From positions 1 through 56,612 of the forward strand of contig VBID01000122.1 of assembly GCA_005880615.1 (NCBI GenBank): a stretch of DNA of 56,612 bases, written 5' to 3'. The position numbers were made by a program, and so were the translations under genes. This stretch comes from Chloroflexota bacterium. Lineage in GTDB: Bacteria > Chloroflexota > Dormibacteria > CF-121. This document shows positions 45,440 to 54,329 of this stretch, piece after piece; within the stretch, counting starts at the first letter, position 1; each line of letters opens with the position of its first letter. The notes under the pieces were generated by a model, which worked only from the letters and a program-made list of their open reading frames with translations, was not told the DNA's origin and did not search any database.

Positions 45440-46657
45440 ATGGGTCCCACTATCTCGGTCAGTCACGCACGCCAACTCGCCATCACGCGGCAGGGCCTGG
45501 CCGGCAACCATCGCCCGCCCGGCATCCTGGATTTGGTCCGACAGATCGGCTGCCTGCAGCTGGACCCGATCAACGTCGTGGCCCGTAGCCATCTGCTCGT
45601 ACTCTGGAGCCGACTGGGCACCTTCGACCGCGCCGAGTTGGACCGCCTGCTCTGGAAGGACCGCTCGCTTTTCGAGTACTGGGCCCACGCGGCCTCCATC
45701 GTCCTGACGGAGGACTACCCCCTGCACGCCGGCATGATGCGCAAGTCGATACGTCGCGAGTCGCCCTGGGCAAAGCGGTTTGGGGAGTGGGCCGACCAGA
45801 ATCGGTCCCTGCGGCGACACATCCTGGCGGAGCTGCGGCAGAAGGGTCCGGTGGCGTCCAGGACGTTTGAGGATCGCGCGGCGGAAACCTATCAGTCAAC
45901 GGGCTGGAACCGCGATCGCAACGTCGGTCGGATGCTGGACTACCTCTGGACCACCGGGTCAGTGATGGTCGCCGGGCGCTCCGGCAACCAAAAGCTGTGG
46001 GACCTGGCGGAGCGGTGTCTCCCGCCATGGACGCCTCGCGAGCGGCTTTCCCCACGGGCGATCACGCGAAAGGCGGCCCAGCGATCCCTGCGCGCCCTGG
46101 GCGTCGCCCGGCCCCGCGACGTCGCCAACCACTTCATCCGCGGCCGGTACGCTGACCTGCCCCAAGTGCTGAAAGAACTGGAGCGCGCCGGCGCGATCGT
46201 GCCGGTCAGCGTGGTCGATGGCAAACAGGCGCTACGCGGGTCGTGGTACGTCCACGCCGACGACCTGCCCCTGGTTGAGGAACTCGGCCAGGGCGGATGG
46301 GAACCTCGTTCCACGCTTCTCTCCCCTTTCGACAACCTGATCTGCGACCGAGCCCGGACCAAGGACCTGTTCGGGTTCGACTTCCGCATGGAGATCTACG
46401 TCCCAGCGGGTAAGCGACTACACGGGTACTATGTGCTGCCGTTTCTCCATGGCGACCGATTTGTCGGGCGCGTGGACCTGGCGCTGGACCGGCCGCAGGG
46501 GCGTCTCCTGGTCAGGGCAGTCCACGCCGAGCCCCGCGCTGACGGTGAGGCGGGCCGGGAGCTGGCCGCAACGCTCACAGCGCTAGCCGGCTTCCTGGGC
46601 GCGCACGCGATCGAGTACCGGAGAGTGGCATCTGCCTGGCGCAAGGCGCTGGGCTAA
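45440..46657 (+). CDS. YcaQ-like winged-helix protein (HTH_42; possible crosslink-repair glycosylase)
   Basis: A 405-aa protein of the HTH_42 family, closer to YcaQ/AlkX than the one at 4.4 kb. SVSHARQLAITRQGLAGNHR is followed by VRQIGCLQLDPINVVARSHL and LVLWSRLG (the QxDxIN...R-H block), LFEYWAHAASIVLTEDYPLH, and the C-terminal core STLLSPFDNLICDRARTKDL, FGFDFRMEIYVPAGKRLHGY, with YVLPFLHGDRFVGRVDLALD. YcaQ of E. coli unhooks interstrand crosslinks, with QxD residues needed for catalysis; QLDPIN is present here. The start ATG 45440 is chosen by homology; the frame is open upstream. A decayed repeat lies downstream. Confidence 0.88.
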   Translation: MGPTISVSHARQLAITRQGLAGNHRPPGILDLVRQIGCLQLDPINVVARSHLLVLWSRLGTFDRAELDRLLWKDRSLFEYWAHAASIVLTEDYPLHAGMMRKSIRRESPWAKRFGEWADQNRSLRRHILAELRQKGPVASRTFEDRAAETYQSTGWNRDRNVGRMLDYLWTTGSVMVAGRSGNQKLWDLAERCLPPWTPRERLSPRAITRKAAQRSLRALGVARPRDVANHFIRGRYADLPQVLKELERAGAIVPVSVVDGKQALRGSWYVHADDLPLVEELGQGGWEPRSTLLSPFDNLICDRARTKDLFGFDFRMEIYVPAGKRLHGYYVLPFLHGDRFVGRVDLALDRPQGRLLVRAVHAEPRADGEAGRELAATLTALAGFLGAHAIEYRRVASAWRKALG

Positions 46658-46669
46658 CTGATCAAGTAA

Positions 46670-46703
46670 CTCCCCCGCTTGACCTCCCCCCAAAAGGGAG
46701 GAG
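46670..46703. repeat. decayed palindromic repeat between convergent genes
   Basis: CCCCCGCTTGACCTCCCCCC followed by AAAAGGGAGGAGC contains the CCTCCC-AAAA-GGGAGG hairpin and lies between the YcaQ-like and RHS genes, possibly ending both transcripts. Confidence 0.5.
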
Positions 46704-46708
46704 CCTGA

Positions 46709-49700
46709 TCACTCGCAGATGGTGTGTTCCGGGTCGAGGAGGACGGTCAGGAAGTCGTGGGCGTCCAGGCCCGCCCCCAGGCCCGTGCCGACGATCGAGC
46801 CGATTAATCCGGCTCCTGGGAATGGCTTCCAATAAACCCGCTCGTTCTCCACCACGAGGATTCGCGGACCTCCGGGGACAGCCCTGACCCCGCCTGGAGA
46901 ACGCACGAAGCCGTGGATGTCCCAGAAGACCTGGTACTCCACGCCCGAGATCGTGAACAGCTCGTTGGCGGCCCCTCCGACGGTTCCGTACAGGTTCCCG
47001 GCCGCGACCGCATCATGCAAGGGATCGTGCGGGCCGAAGGCGGCGTCGATGAAGGGGTTGTCGAGCAGCCCGATCGCCAGATCCCTCAATGAATGGGCGA
47101 GCGACCGGGAGATCGTCGCGCTGCTGAGGCCGTGGAAGTCCTTCAGGCCCGTATAGAGCAAGTTCCCCAGGCAGGCGGCGAAGGTGCCGATGGCCGTCCC
47201 CCGGTGGAACTGGTCGGCTACGAGCGCAAAGTACTCGATCAGCAGCGCCCCGCTGGGATCGTTGAAATCGACCGGATCATTGGCGGCATACGGGTAGGGG
47301 TTCAGATGCCGGATCGGGTCTTCACTGAGGAAGCGGCCGCTGTTGGGGTCGTAGTAGCGAGCGCGGTAGAAGTACAGACCGCTGCTCGAGTCGTATTCAC
47401 GCCCGGTGTACCTGAGCGGGTTGGTGACGGACCCGGTCGTCGTGCCGGGCACCCCGAACGCGTCGTAGGAGTAGGTGGCCGCGGTGGACCCGGCGAGATC
47501 CGTGAGTGCCACCACGCTGTTCGAGCCGTCCCGGAGATAGAAGTAGCGCTGCCCGCCCCGGGTCATCTCCAGCTGCTGATCGACGGTGGGGAGGCCGATG
47601 TAGCCGGCGACCAGGGTGTTCGCGCCGTCGTATTCGGCGGTCAGGTTCGGCCCATCGTAGGCGTAGCGGGTGACCACGCCCGCCGAATTGACCGCCACGC
47701 GGCGACCAAACGGATCGTACAGATAGGAGATTCCGGAGCCGCCAGGCAGCGTGATTCCGGAGAGCTGGCCACGGCCGTTCCAGCTGTAGCGGGTGACGGC
47801 GCCGGTGGCGTCGGTCTTGGTGAGCAGGCGGCCGCCGGCGTCATACGTGTAGGTGAAGGTCCCGTCCGAGGTCATCCGGTCGCCCGCGTCGTAGGTGTAG
47901 GCGCTGGTGCCGCGCATAAGACGGTTGCCCCGTCCATCGTAGGTGTACGCCACCGTCGCCGTGCTGGTGGCCACTGAGGTCAGGGATCCAAAGGCGTCGT
48001 GCGTGTAGCGGGTGACGGCGCCGCCGGCATCGGTCACCGAGGAACGACGCCCGGCCGGATCCACCGTGTAGCTGGAAGCCGTGACGATCCCGGCCGCCCG
48101 CTGCGACTGGATGCCGGCCAGGTGGCCGGCGGTGTCGTAGGTCATGCTGTCCGAGACACCGTTTGGCCGGGCCAGCCCCACCGGCCGGCCGAGGCTGTCG
48201 TAGGTGACTGCGAAGCTGCCGCCCGCCGGGTCGGTCACCCCCGTCAACCGCTCCAGGCTGTCGTACGCGTACCTCGTCGTTCCGGCGGGTCCGGTTGCGC
48301 TCAGCCGCCCGCCGACCGCGTCGTACGTATACGTCATCCCGGTGGTCGGGATGCCGCTGCCCCCGACCGCCGAGGTCGTTTCCGAGGCGACCCGGCCGGC
48401 CGTGTCGTAGGTCAGGGCCACGGAGGCCGATTCGTTCTGAACCTGGACCGTCCGACCCAGGGCGTCGTAGGCGGAGCTCGTGACCTGGGAACCGGCCGCC
48501 TGCCGTACCAGGCGGCCGTTGGCATCGTAGGCGTAGGTGGTCGTGACCCCGGACTGGTCAACGGTGCTGAGGACCCGGCCGTTGGCATCGTAGCTCAGGG
48601 TCGAGGCACGGCCCGAGAGGTCGCTGGTGGAGACCTGATGGCCGAGGCCGTCGTACGTGAGGCTCACCCGGTTGCCGGCCGCGTTCGTCATCGCGGTGAG
48701 CTGGCCGGCTGCGTCGTAGGTGAAGTTGATGACGCCTCCTAGGGGATCCGTGGCGCCCGTGACCCGGCCCGAGGCGTCGACGGCGAAGCGCGAGACCGCG
48801 CCGGCCGGGTCGGTGACCTGGACTGTGTGGCCGGCCGCGTCGTAGACGTACTGCGTCACGTTGCCCAGGGAATCAGTGATGCTGAGCGGATGGCCTTGTG
48901 CGTCGTAGGACATCGCGACCGATGACCCATCCGAGCGCGCCACCGTGAGCAAGTTTCCGGCCGCGTCGTACGTGTACCGATTCGGCGTCGTGCCGCCGGG
49001 CGCGGTGACCGACAACAGGTCCCCGTTCGCGTTGTAGGCGTAGGTCAAGATCCGGCCGAGGGCGTCGATCCCCTGGACCGGGTTCCCGGCCGCGTCATAG
49101 GTGGCCCGGACGGAGATCCCGCCGGGGTCTGTGCGGCTGGTGGGCCGCCCCTCGGCGTCGTAGGTGGAGGTCGTGGTCAGCGTTGGACCGGTGGTTGGCA
49201 CGACCTCCGAGCGCACCAGGTCACCCACATGGTCGAACGTGTCAATCCTGGTCGCCAGGGCCATCGGATCCGTGAAGGTCTGCTTTTGCCCGGGGACGTC
49301 GTTGGTGATCGGGGAGCGGTTGCCGTTGGCGTCGATGACGGCGACCAGCCGGCCGGCGGCATCGTACTCCAGCGCCTGCAGCACTGTTCCCGTGGCGCCG
49401 GTAACGCTGGTCAAGCGTCCGGAGGCGTCGTAGGCATAGGTCGTGACATTACCGTCCGGATCCGCGGAAGAGGTGAGGCTGCCGGCTGCGGAGTACGCGT
49501 AGGACAGCACCTGGCCCGAGGGGCCCGTCACCCGGCTGATCCGTCCCTGGCTGTCGCGGGTGAAGGTCAGCGACGCCCCGTTCGAGGCATGGACGCCGGC
49601 CGCGTCCACCGTCAGGGAGTTCCCGTGGCGATCGGTCATGGAGACCAATCCGGAAGTCGTGTCCAGGATCAGGACCTGGCCTTGGCGCGTCGTGAGGCGG

Positions 49701-52700
49701 AAGCGGGTTGGGTTGTAGATCCCCGAGCCGCCGTACAGGTTGCCGTCGAAGCCGTTGCTGAGACTGGCGTCGAGGGCCTCCAACGTCGAATGCGTCCCGG
49801 GGCGGGCGGTAAACGCGGCCGTGCCCTGAAAGTAGAGGATCCCGCTGCCACCGTTGGGGGTGAAGTCGAAGGTCTCCTGCTGTTGATCCGAGAAAGTCAC
49901 GGTGACATAGTGAGGAGTGGTGGTCTTGAACCCGTAGTCGCATATCCCGAAGATGCAGCGGGTCGGATACTCGGTCCAGCCTCCCGCTCCCAACTCACGG
50001 TTGGCGCTGATGGTGATGTTGGACACGGCCAGCCGCCAATGGGTTCCGAAATCGCTGCCGCGGGTATCGGTCGAGTCATACGTCCGGAGCACCGCCATCT
50101 GGAAGCCGCTGACCGGGACCAGGAGGTCGCGGATGGTGGTCACGTAACGGCCTAGCTTGAGCGAGCCGGCCACCGTGACCGCGGTCGTGAGGGCCTGCGT
50201 GCCGCCGCCGCTGGTCGTGGCCGAGATCGTGATCAGGTAGGTGTCGTTGCGCAGCAACGTTGGGTCGAAAATCGCCAGCGGCGACGGCGGGGCGCCGATC
50301 CCGGCCTTCAGCGTCACCACCGGTCCCCCTTCAGCTGGCTGGTAGGCGACGCTCCAGGCGGTCAGTGTCTCCCCTGGCGGTGGCGAGAATGTGGCGCTGA
50401 TCGGCGTTGGTTTGGTCACCACGGTGCCGTCCGGCGGCGAGGGTGCACTGATCCTGGGGGGCGCCAGGCTCGGATTCGGTCCCGGAACGGTCCAGGTCAC
50501 GGTTGCGGTGTTGGACACGCTCAAACGGCCGCCCAGGTTGGCGTTGGCCCCCACTTGATCGGTCCCGGCGGCAGCACCCACATACGAGATAGGAGCAAGG
50601 CCGGCGGCGTCGGTGGAAACCTGGAACTGCGTGGAGTTGGGCCCGGAGATGGTGACCGCGACCGGGACTCCCGGCACTGGCGCGCCGGTGCCATCCATCG
50701 CCGACACCGTCAGGTTGACTGTCTGCCCCACCGTGGCCCCGACAGAAGCGGGCTGGATTAGCAGGGTTGTGGCGGGCGGCAGCGGCCGGGTGACTGGCGC
50801 AGGCCCCTCGACGATCGTCACGTCAAGGGCCGTCGAATCGCAGGAAAAGTTCGCCTGGGCACCGGCATCAACGACGAAGTACAGGCTCTGCCCGGTGGTG
50901 ACGCTGATCTGGTTGAGACTCGCCCCGCCGGTGCCCTCGCTCAAGAACTGACCAGCGTTGGCGCCGAACGTGACCTGCCCCGAGGCGAGCCTGGTGCTGC
51001 CGGACAGCACGTTCCAGCGAACCCCATCGCCACAGGACTGGTCGAGGTGGGTCACCGCGCCTTCCACATGAACGGTGCCGGTAAAGGGGCTGGTCCAGCC
51101 CACCACTACGGCGGGCGTCCATGGGTGGACCCGGAAGACACCGTTTGGCCAGACGAACGTGGTCGGGTGCAGACTGCCGCCGCTGGCGTTGACACCGGCG
51201 GCCGGCAGCAGGTCCTGGGGGCTGGTGGATACGAATGAGCCAGTCCATTGCTGGAGGCCGGCCATGCCGAATGCCTGGCTGGTGAAGGTGGGCAGCTTGG
51301 TGTAGCCCGAAGGATCGAGCGGGTTGCTGCCCGATTGCAGATAGGACCAGACGCCGCCGTTACTGGGGTTTGCCTGGTTCGGCCCCAGCTGGAAGTCGTG
51401 GGCAATGTTCCAGGAGTGGCTGACGCCCACGCTGGTCAGGGTCACCGGGCGGCCAGCGGGGTCGAAGTCGACCACGTCCATACCGCAGGGGCTGCTGAAG
51501 ACGTTGTGGTAGGCGTTCCCGTTCACATCGGTCGTGACCAGCCCGATGGCCTGCCCGAGGGGGGTTAGCTGGAAGCCGCTCTCCGCGGCATTCGCGTTGA
51601 TCTCGTTGAGGCAGGGCAAAAAGCCGAACCTCCCGCTCGACGTCAGGCCGGAGAATCCCGATTCGGCGAATGCGACCAGGCCGCCGCCGTGGCTGACATA
51701 GGTGGCCAGGTCGGCGGAGCGGGCGTTGAGGATATCGAGCTCGTCTTGATGCAGCCAGCCGCCAAAGTCGGAGGCCACCACCACCACGTCATAGTTCGCG
51801 AAGACCACGGTGTGAAGGTCCAGCACGCCGGGAGCGCCTGAGCCAAAGTCGGCGACGGTATAGGTGAAGCCAGCCGCGGTCATCCCGGAGCGCGGATCGC
51901 TGGATCCGCTGCCGGGATTGCGCAGGTCCGTGACCAGCAGGACGCTGGGGTTGGCCTTGGCCCGCGTCACCGCCGCGATTGCGCGCTGGATGATGTGCTG
52001 GGCGCCCGGCGCGTTGGCACCCAGGAATGCGTGGAAGTCGGGGTCATGCCCCGTCACGAACACGCCGCCGGCGCTGGATCCGGTTGATCCGGATGGCGCT
52101 GGTGCGGTGGTGAGCGTCAGGGTCAGTGAGTCGGCGCCGGCTTCGAAGTAGTCGAGTTCATAGGTATAGACGCCGGCCGCCGGGAAATGAACGGTCACTT
52201 CGTCGGTGCGCGGCGCCGCCACCATCTGGTTGAACGCGCCGATCACCGGGTAGCCGGCAAAGGCGGTCGCGGCCGGTGGCGCCACGTAGATACCGCTCAC
52301 CCGAGTCGCCCCGTTGCCAATCCCGAGAATGAAGCCGTCGTCGTGGAAGATGACGAAGGTGACGTCGCCCGCGGCCTGGACGATAAAGCTGGCCTGCAGG
52401 GCGGTATCGAATGATTGCATCGTGTTCATGCCGGCCTGAAAGCCGCCACCCTGGGCGGGGATGGTGCCGGCGAAGTTGCCCACCAGGTCGGTCACGACGT
52501 CGGTGAAGGGTCGCGTCTGTGGTCCCACCCCGGAAACGTTGTGGGGCACGGCGCCCGCGGGTGGGTTGAAGTTGATGGTCGGAAAGTCTTGCCCGAAAGC
52601 AGGCGTATCACTTGTCGTGGCGACGAAGGTCTGGGCGCTGGCGGGCTCGGCAAAGAAATTGCCGTGGATCGTGGTCGAGGTAACGGGCTGGACCTCCGGC

Positions 52701-54190
52701 GGCACCCCGGTGGTGGTCACTCGGGTGGCGAACGAACTCGAGACGGGCCCGTAGGCATTGGCATTGGCGTCTTTCCAGCTCACCGCAGCTGTGTCGGTCA
52801 GGGTGCCCGGCGGCGCGGCGGCCGGGATGGCGTAGGAGGCACTGGCCGTGGCCGTCGCGGTGGATGCCAGGGCTGCCGGCACACCGCTGACGGTGCCCGA
52901 ACCACCATTAGAGAGCGTGTCGGTCACGGTCAGCGGGCCGGCGGTTGCTCCGCCACTGGTCTGCAAGGCCAGCTGGTAGGTCACGGTGGTGCCGGCATCA
53001 CGGGCCGTCGGCCCCGACTTGGTGATCCCGACGATGGGGACTTGCTCGATGGTGGCTGCCGTCGTGGGCGCCAGCACGGTCACGGGCCCGCTTGGCCCGG
53101 ATCCCGTCGCCGTCAGTGTGGCCTGGAGCGTGATGGCGTTGGTGGCGGCCAGGCGAGCCAGGTAGGCGGCGTCCGTCTCAGTGGCCCCCTTGGCGGCGAT
53201 CACTGGAACCGTATAGGTCGTCGTCAGCTTTACGGTGGCCCCTGGGGCCAGCGACGCCAGGGCGGGGGTGGTACTGGAGTTGAACAGCACGGGTTGGCCC
53301 GAGGGCAATGTAATGGTGACCACCACATTTGTGGCGGCCGCAGCGTTCGCCGCCTGCAGCGGATTCGCGATGCCGACGGCACTGGTGCTGGCCCGATTGT
53401 TCCGCTCGTCGTCACCGCCGGTGACCTGACGGTCATCGTGGCTCCTCGCCAACACCACTTCGAAGTGGGCGACGTTGCGCAGCCGGTGCACCTGGTGGGG
53501 ATCGGCCAACATGGCGATCTGAGCGGGCGTGAGGGTAACCGTGGCCTGGTACTGCCACGCGGCGATGGCTTTGGGGCCGATGCGGGTGCCCAAGATCGGA
53601 TCACCACTCGCCGGGTATGTGACTCCAGGGGACGCCAGCGACGTCGCCGTCAGGGTCATGCCGGCACCGAGGGTCGGCGGTTGCAGCGGCAGGTAATTCG
53701 GTTGGGACGCGACGAAACCGGCCAGCGCTTTCCAGTGGGGATTGCCCTCTTCGTTATCGCACTCGACGTCATCGCCGGGCTCGGTGTTCGCGGACCCGGC
53801 GCGCAGCCCGCCATGCGCGACTTTGGCCTCGTGGTCCTGCTCGGCCGGCTTCGCGCACCCCTGGAGCTCGTCCCAGTAGTAGACGATGGTGGTCTCGGCG
53901 TCCCCGTGGCTGCGGGCTGTGAACTTCCCGCGAAGGCTCAGAACCGCCCCCGGGTTGGTGACGGAGGCGATATAGGTCAGGGTGTCGCCTGGAATCGCCT
54001 GGGGCTTATCGACGGTCAAGCCGAGCGCCAGGACGGGAGTGAGGGCGGTCGAATCGACCGCCTTGCGCAGGGTGATCCCCGCCTCACCGTCGTTGGCAGC
54101 CACGCGGGCAGGCCACAGAGGGGCGAGCAGGGCCACCACGCAAAGCACGCCCGAAAGCCGGCCGAGACGTTTCCGCCGCAGACCGGCCAG
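46709..54190 (-). CDS. very large secreted RHS/YD-repeat protein
   Basis: About 2490 aa. The signal peptide is RRKRLGRLSGVLCVVALLAP followed by LWPARVAA. In order: DUF11-like adhesion repeats (GITKSGPTARDAGTTVTYQL), a PA14-like module (SFIVQAAGDVTFVIFHDDGF), a ThuA/glutamine-amidotransferase-like part (PSVLLVTDLRNPG ... LATYVSHGGGLVAFAESGF), a bacterial Ig-like domain (VNLTVSAMDGTGAPVPGVPV), some 20 YD repeats (GRLTSVTGATG..., RYTYDAAGNLLTV), and the RHS core end LYFYRARYYDPNSGRFLSED with NPYPYAANDPVDFNDPSG. The last ~180 residues differ and resemble the variable tip of polymorphic toxins. The frame is open to GTG 54295, but a TTGACA promoter lies between; CTG 54190 has GGAGGAA 6 nt upstream and gives a good signal peptide, so I prefer it. 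No immunity gene follows. Confidence 0.9.
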   Translation of the reverse strand: MAGLRRKRLGRLSGVLCVVALLAPLWPARVAANDGEAGITLRKAVDSTALTPVLALGLTVDKPQAIPGDTLTYIASVTNPGAVLSLRGKFTARSHGDAETTIVYYWDELQGCAKPAEQDHEAKVAHGGLRAGSANTEPGDDVECDNEEGNPHWKALAGFVASQPNYLPLQPPTLGAGMTLTATSLASPGVTYPASGDPILGTRIGPKAIAAWQYQATVTLTPAQIAMLADPHQVHRLRNVAHFEVVLARSHDDRQVTGGDDERNNRASTSAVGIANPLQAANAAAATNVVVTITLPSGQPVLFNSSTTPALASLAPGATVKLTTTYTVPVIAAKGATETDAAYLARLAATNAITLQATLTATGSGPSGPVTVLAPTTAATIEQVPIVGITKSGPTARDAGTTVTYQLALQTSGGATAGPLTVTDTLSNGGSGTVSGVPAALASTATATASASYAIPAAAPPGTLTDTAAVSWKDANANAYGPVSSSFATRVTTTGVPPEVQPVTSTTIHGNFFAEPASAQTFVATTSDTPAFGQDFPTINFNPPAGAVPHNVSGVGPQTRPFTDVVTDLVGNFAGTIPAQGGGFQAGMNTMQSFDTALQASFIVQAAGDVTFVIFHDDGFILGIGNGATRVSGIYVAPPAATAFAGYPVIGAFNQMVAAPRTDEVTVHFPAAGVYTYELDYFEAGADSLTLTLTTAPAPSGSTGSSAGGVFVTGHDPDFHAFLGANAPGAQHIIQRAIAAVTRAKANPSVLLVTDLRNPGSGSSDPRSGMTAAGFTYTVADFGSGAPGVLDLHTVVFANYDVVVVASDFGGWLHQDELDILNARSADLATYVSHGGGLVAFAESGFSGLTSSGRFGFLPCLNEINANAAESGFQLTPLGQAIGLVTTDVNGNAYHNVFSSPCGMDVVDFDPAGRPVTLTSVGVSHSWNIAHDFQLGPNQANPSNGGVWSYLQSGSNPLDPSGYTKLPTFTSQAFGMAGLQQWTGSFVSTSPQDLLPAAGVNASGGSLHPTTFVWPNGVFRVHPWTPAVVVGWTSPFTGTVHVEGAVTHLDQSCGDGVRWNVLSGSTRLASGQVTFGANAGQFLSEGTGGASLNQISVTTGQSLYFVVDAGAQANFSCDSTALDVTIVEGPAPVTRPLPPATTLLIQPASVGATVGQTVNLTVSAMDGTGAPVPGVPVAVTISGPNSTQFQVSTDAAGLAPISYVGAAAGTDQVGANANLGGRLSVSNTATVTWTVPGPNPSLAPPRISAPSPPDGTVVTKPTPISATFSPPPGETLTAWSVAYQPAEGGPVVTLKAGIGAPPSPLAIFDPTLLRNDTYLITISATTSGGGTQALTTAVTVAGSLKLGRYVTTIRDLLVPVSGFQMAVLRTYDSTDTRGSDFGTHWRLAVSNITISANRELGAGGWTEYPTRCIFGICDYGFKTTTPHYVTVTFSDQQQETFDFTPNGGSGILYFQGTAAFTARPGTHSTLEALDASLSNGFDGNLYGGSGIYNPTRFRLTTRQGQVLILDTTSGLVSMTDRHGNSLTVDAAGVHASNGASLTFTRDSQGRISRVTGPSGQVLSYAYSAAGSLTSSADPDGNVTTYAYDASGRLTSVTGATGTVLQALEYDAAGRLVAVIDANGNRSPITNDVPGQKQTFTDPMALATRIDTFDHVGDLVRSEVVPTTGPTLTTTSTYDAEGRPTSRTDPGGISVRATYDAAGNPVQGIDALGRILTYAYNANGDLLSVTAPGGTTPNRYTYDAAGNLLTVARSDGSSVAMSYDAQGHPLSITDSLGNVTQYVYDAAGHTVQVTDPAGAVSRFAVDASGRVTGATDPLGGVINFTYDAAGQLTAMTNAAGNRVSLTYDGLGHQVSTSDLSGRASTLSYDANGRVLSTVDQSGVTTTYAYDANGRLVRQAAGSQVTSSAYDALGRTVQVQNESASVALTYDTAGRVASETTSAVGGSGIPTTGMTYTYDAVGGRLSATGPAGTTRYAYDSLERLTGVTDPAGGSFAVTYDSLGRPVGLARPNGVSDSMTYDTAGHLAGIQSQRAAGIVTASSYTVDPAGRRSSVTDAGGAVTRYTHDAFGSLTSVATSTATVAYTYDGRGNRLMRGTSAYTYDAGDRMTSDGTFTYTYDAGGRLLTKTDATGAVTRYSWNGRGQLSGITLPGGSGISYLYDPFGRRVAVNSAGVVTRYAYDGPNLTAEYDGANTLVAGYIGLPTVDQQLEMTRGGQRYFYLRDGSNSVVALTDLAGSTAATYSYDAFGVPGTTTGSVTNPLRYTGREYDSSSGLYFYRARYYDPNSGRFLSEDPIRHLNPYPYAANDPVDFNDPSGALLIEYFALVADQFHRGTAIGTFAACLGNLLYTGLKDFHGLSSATISRSLAHSLRDLAIGLLDNPFIDAAFGPHDPLHDAVAAGNLYGTVGGAANELFTISGVEYQVFWDIHGFVRSPGGVRAVPGGPRILVVENERVYWKPFPGAGLIGSIVGTGLGAGLDAHDFLTVLLDPEHTICE

Positions 54191-54245
54191 CGGTCTTTCC
54201 TCCCTCTTCAGCGACCCACCCCGAGCGCCACAGGGCTGTTCGCTT

Positions 54246-54274
54246 ATCCCACCACAGAAGTCACCCCCTGTCAA
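54246..54274 (-). promoter_or_regulatory. probable promoter of the RHS gene
   Basis: TTGACA (54274-54269), a 17-bp spacer and TGGGAT (54251-54246) on the minus strand. Transcription from here would begin downstream of GTG 54295, which argues for the internal start near 54190. Confidence 0.5.
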
Positions 54275-54315
54275 CAACCAGCCACTCAGACGCACGCGTG
54301 GGTGCCGGGCTAGGC

Positions 54316-54321
54316 TATAGT
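54316..54321 (+). promoter_or_regulatory. -10 box (TATAGT) of a likely leaderless permease transcript
   Basis: TATAGT ends 8 nt before the GTG start of the permease gene. As with proC and the gene at 24720, the transcript would start at or beside the start codon. Confidence 0.5.
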
Positions 54322-54329
54322 TCGCCGTC

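Noticed and set aside
47300-49600. CRISPR-like or tandem DNA repeats
   Set aside because: The periodic GTCGTAGG-like pattern encodes YD repeats of the RHS protein; unit lengths and sequences vary as in protein repeats.
52415-54313. 632-codon open frame antisense to the RHS gene
   Set aside because: Low-complexity Gly/Arg/Val shadow; the opposite strand has a coherent secreted protein.
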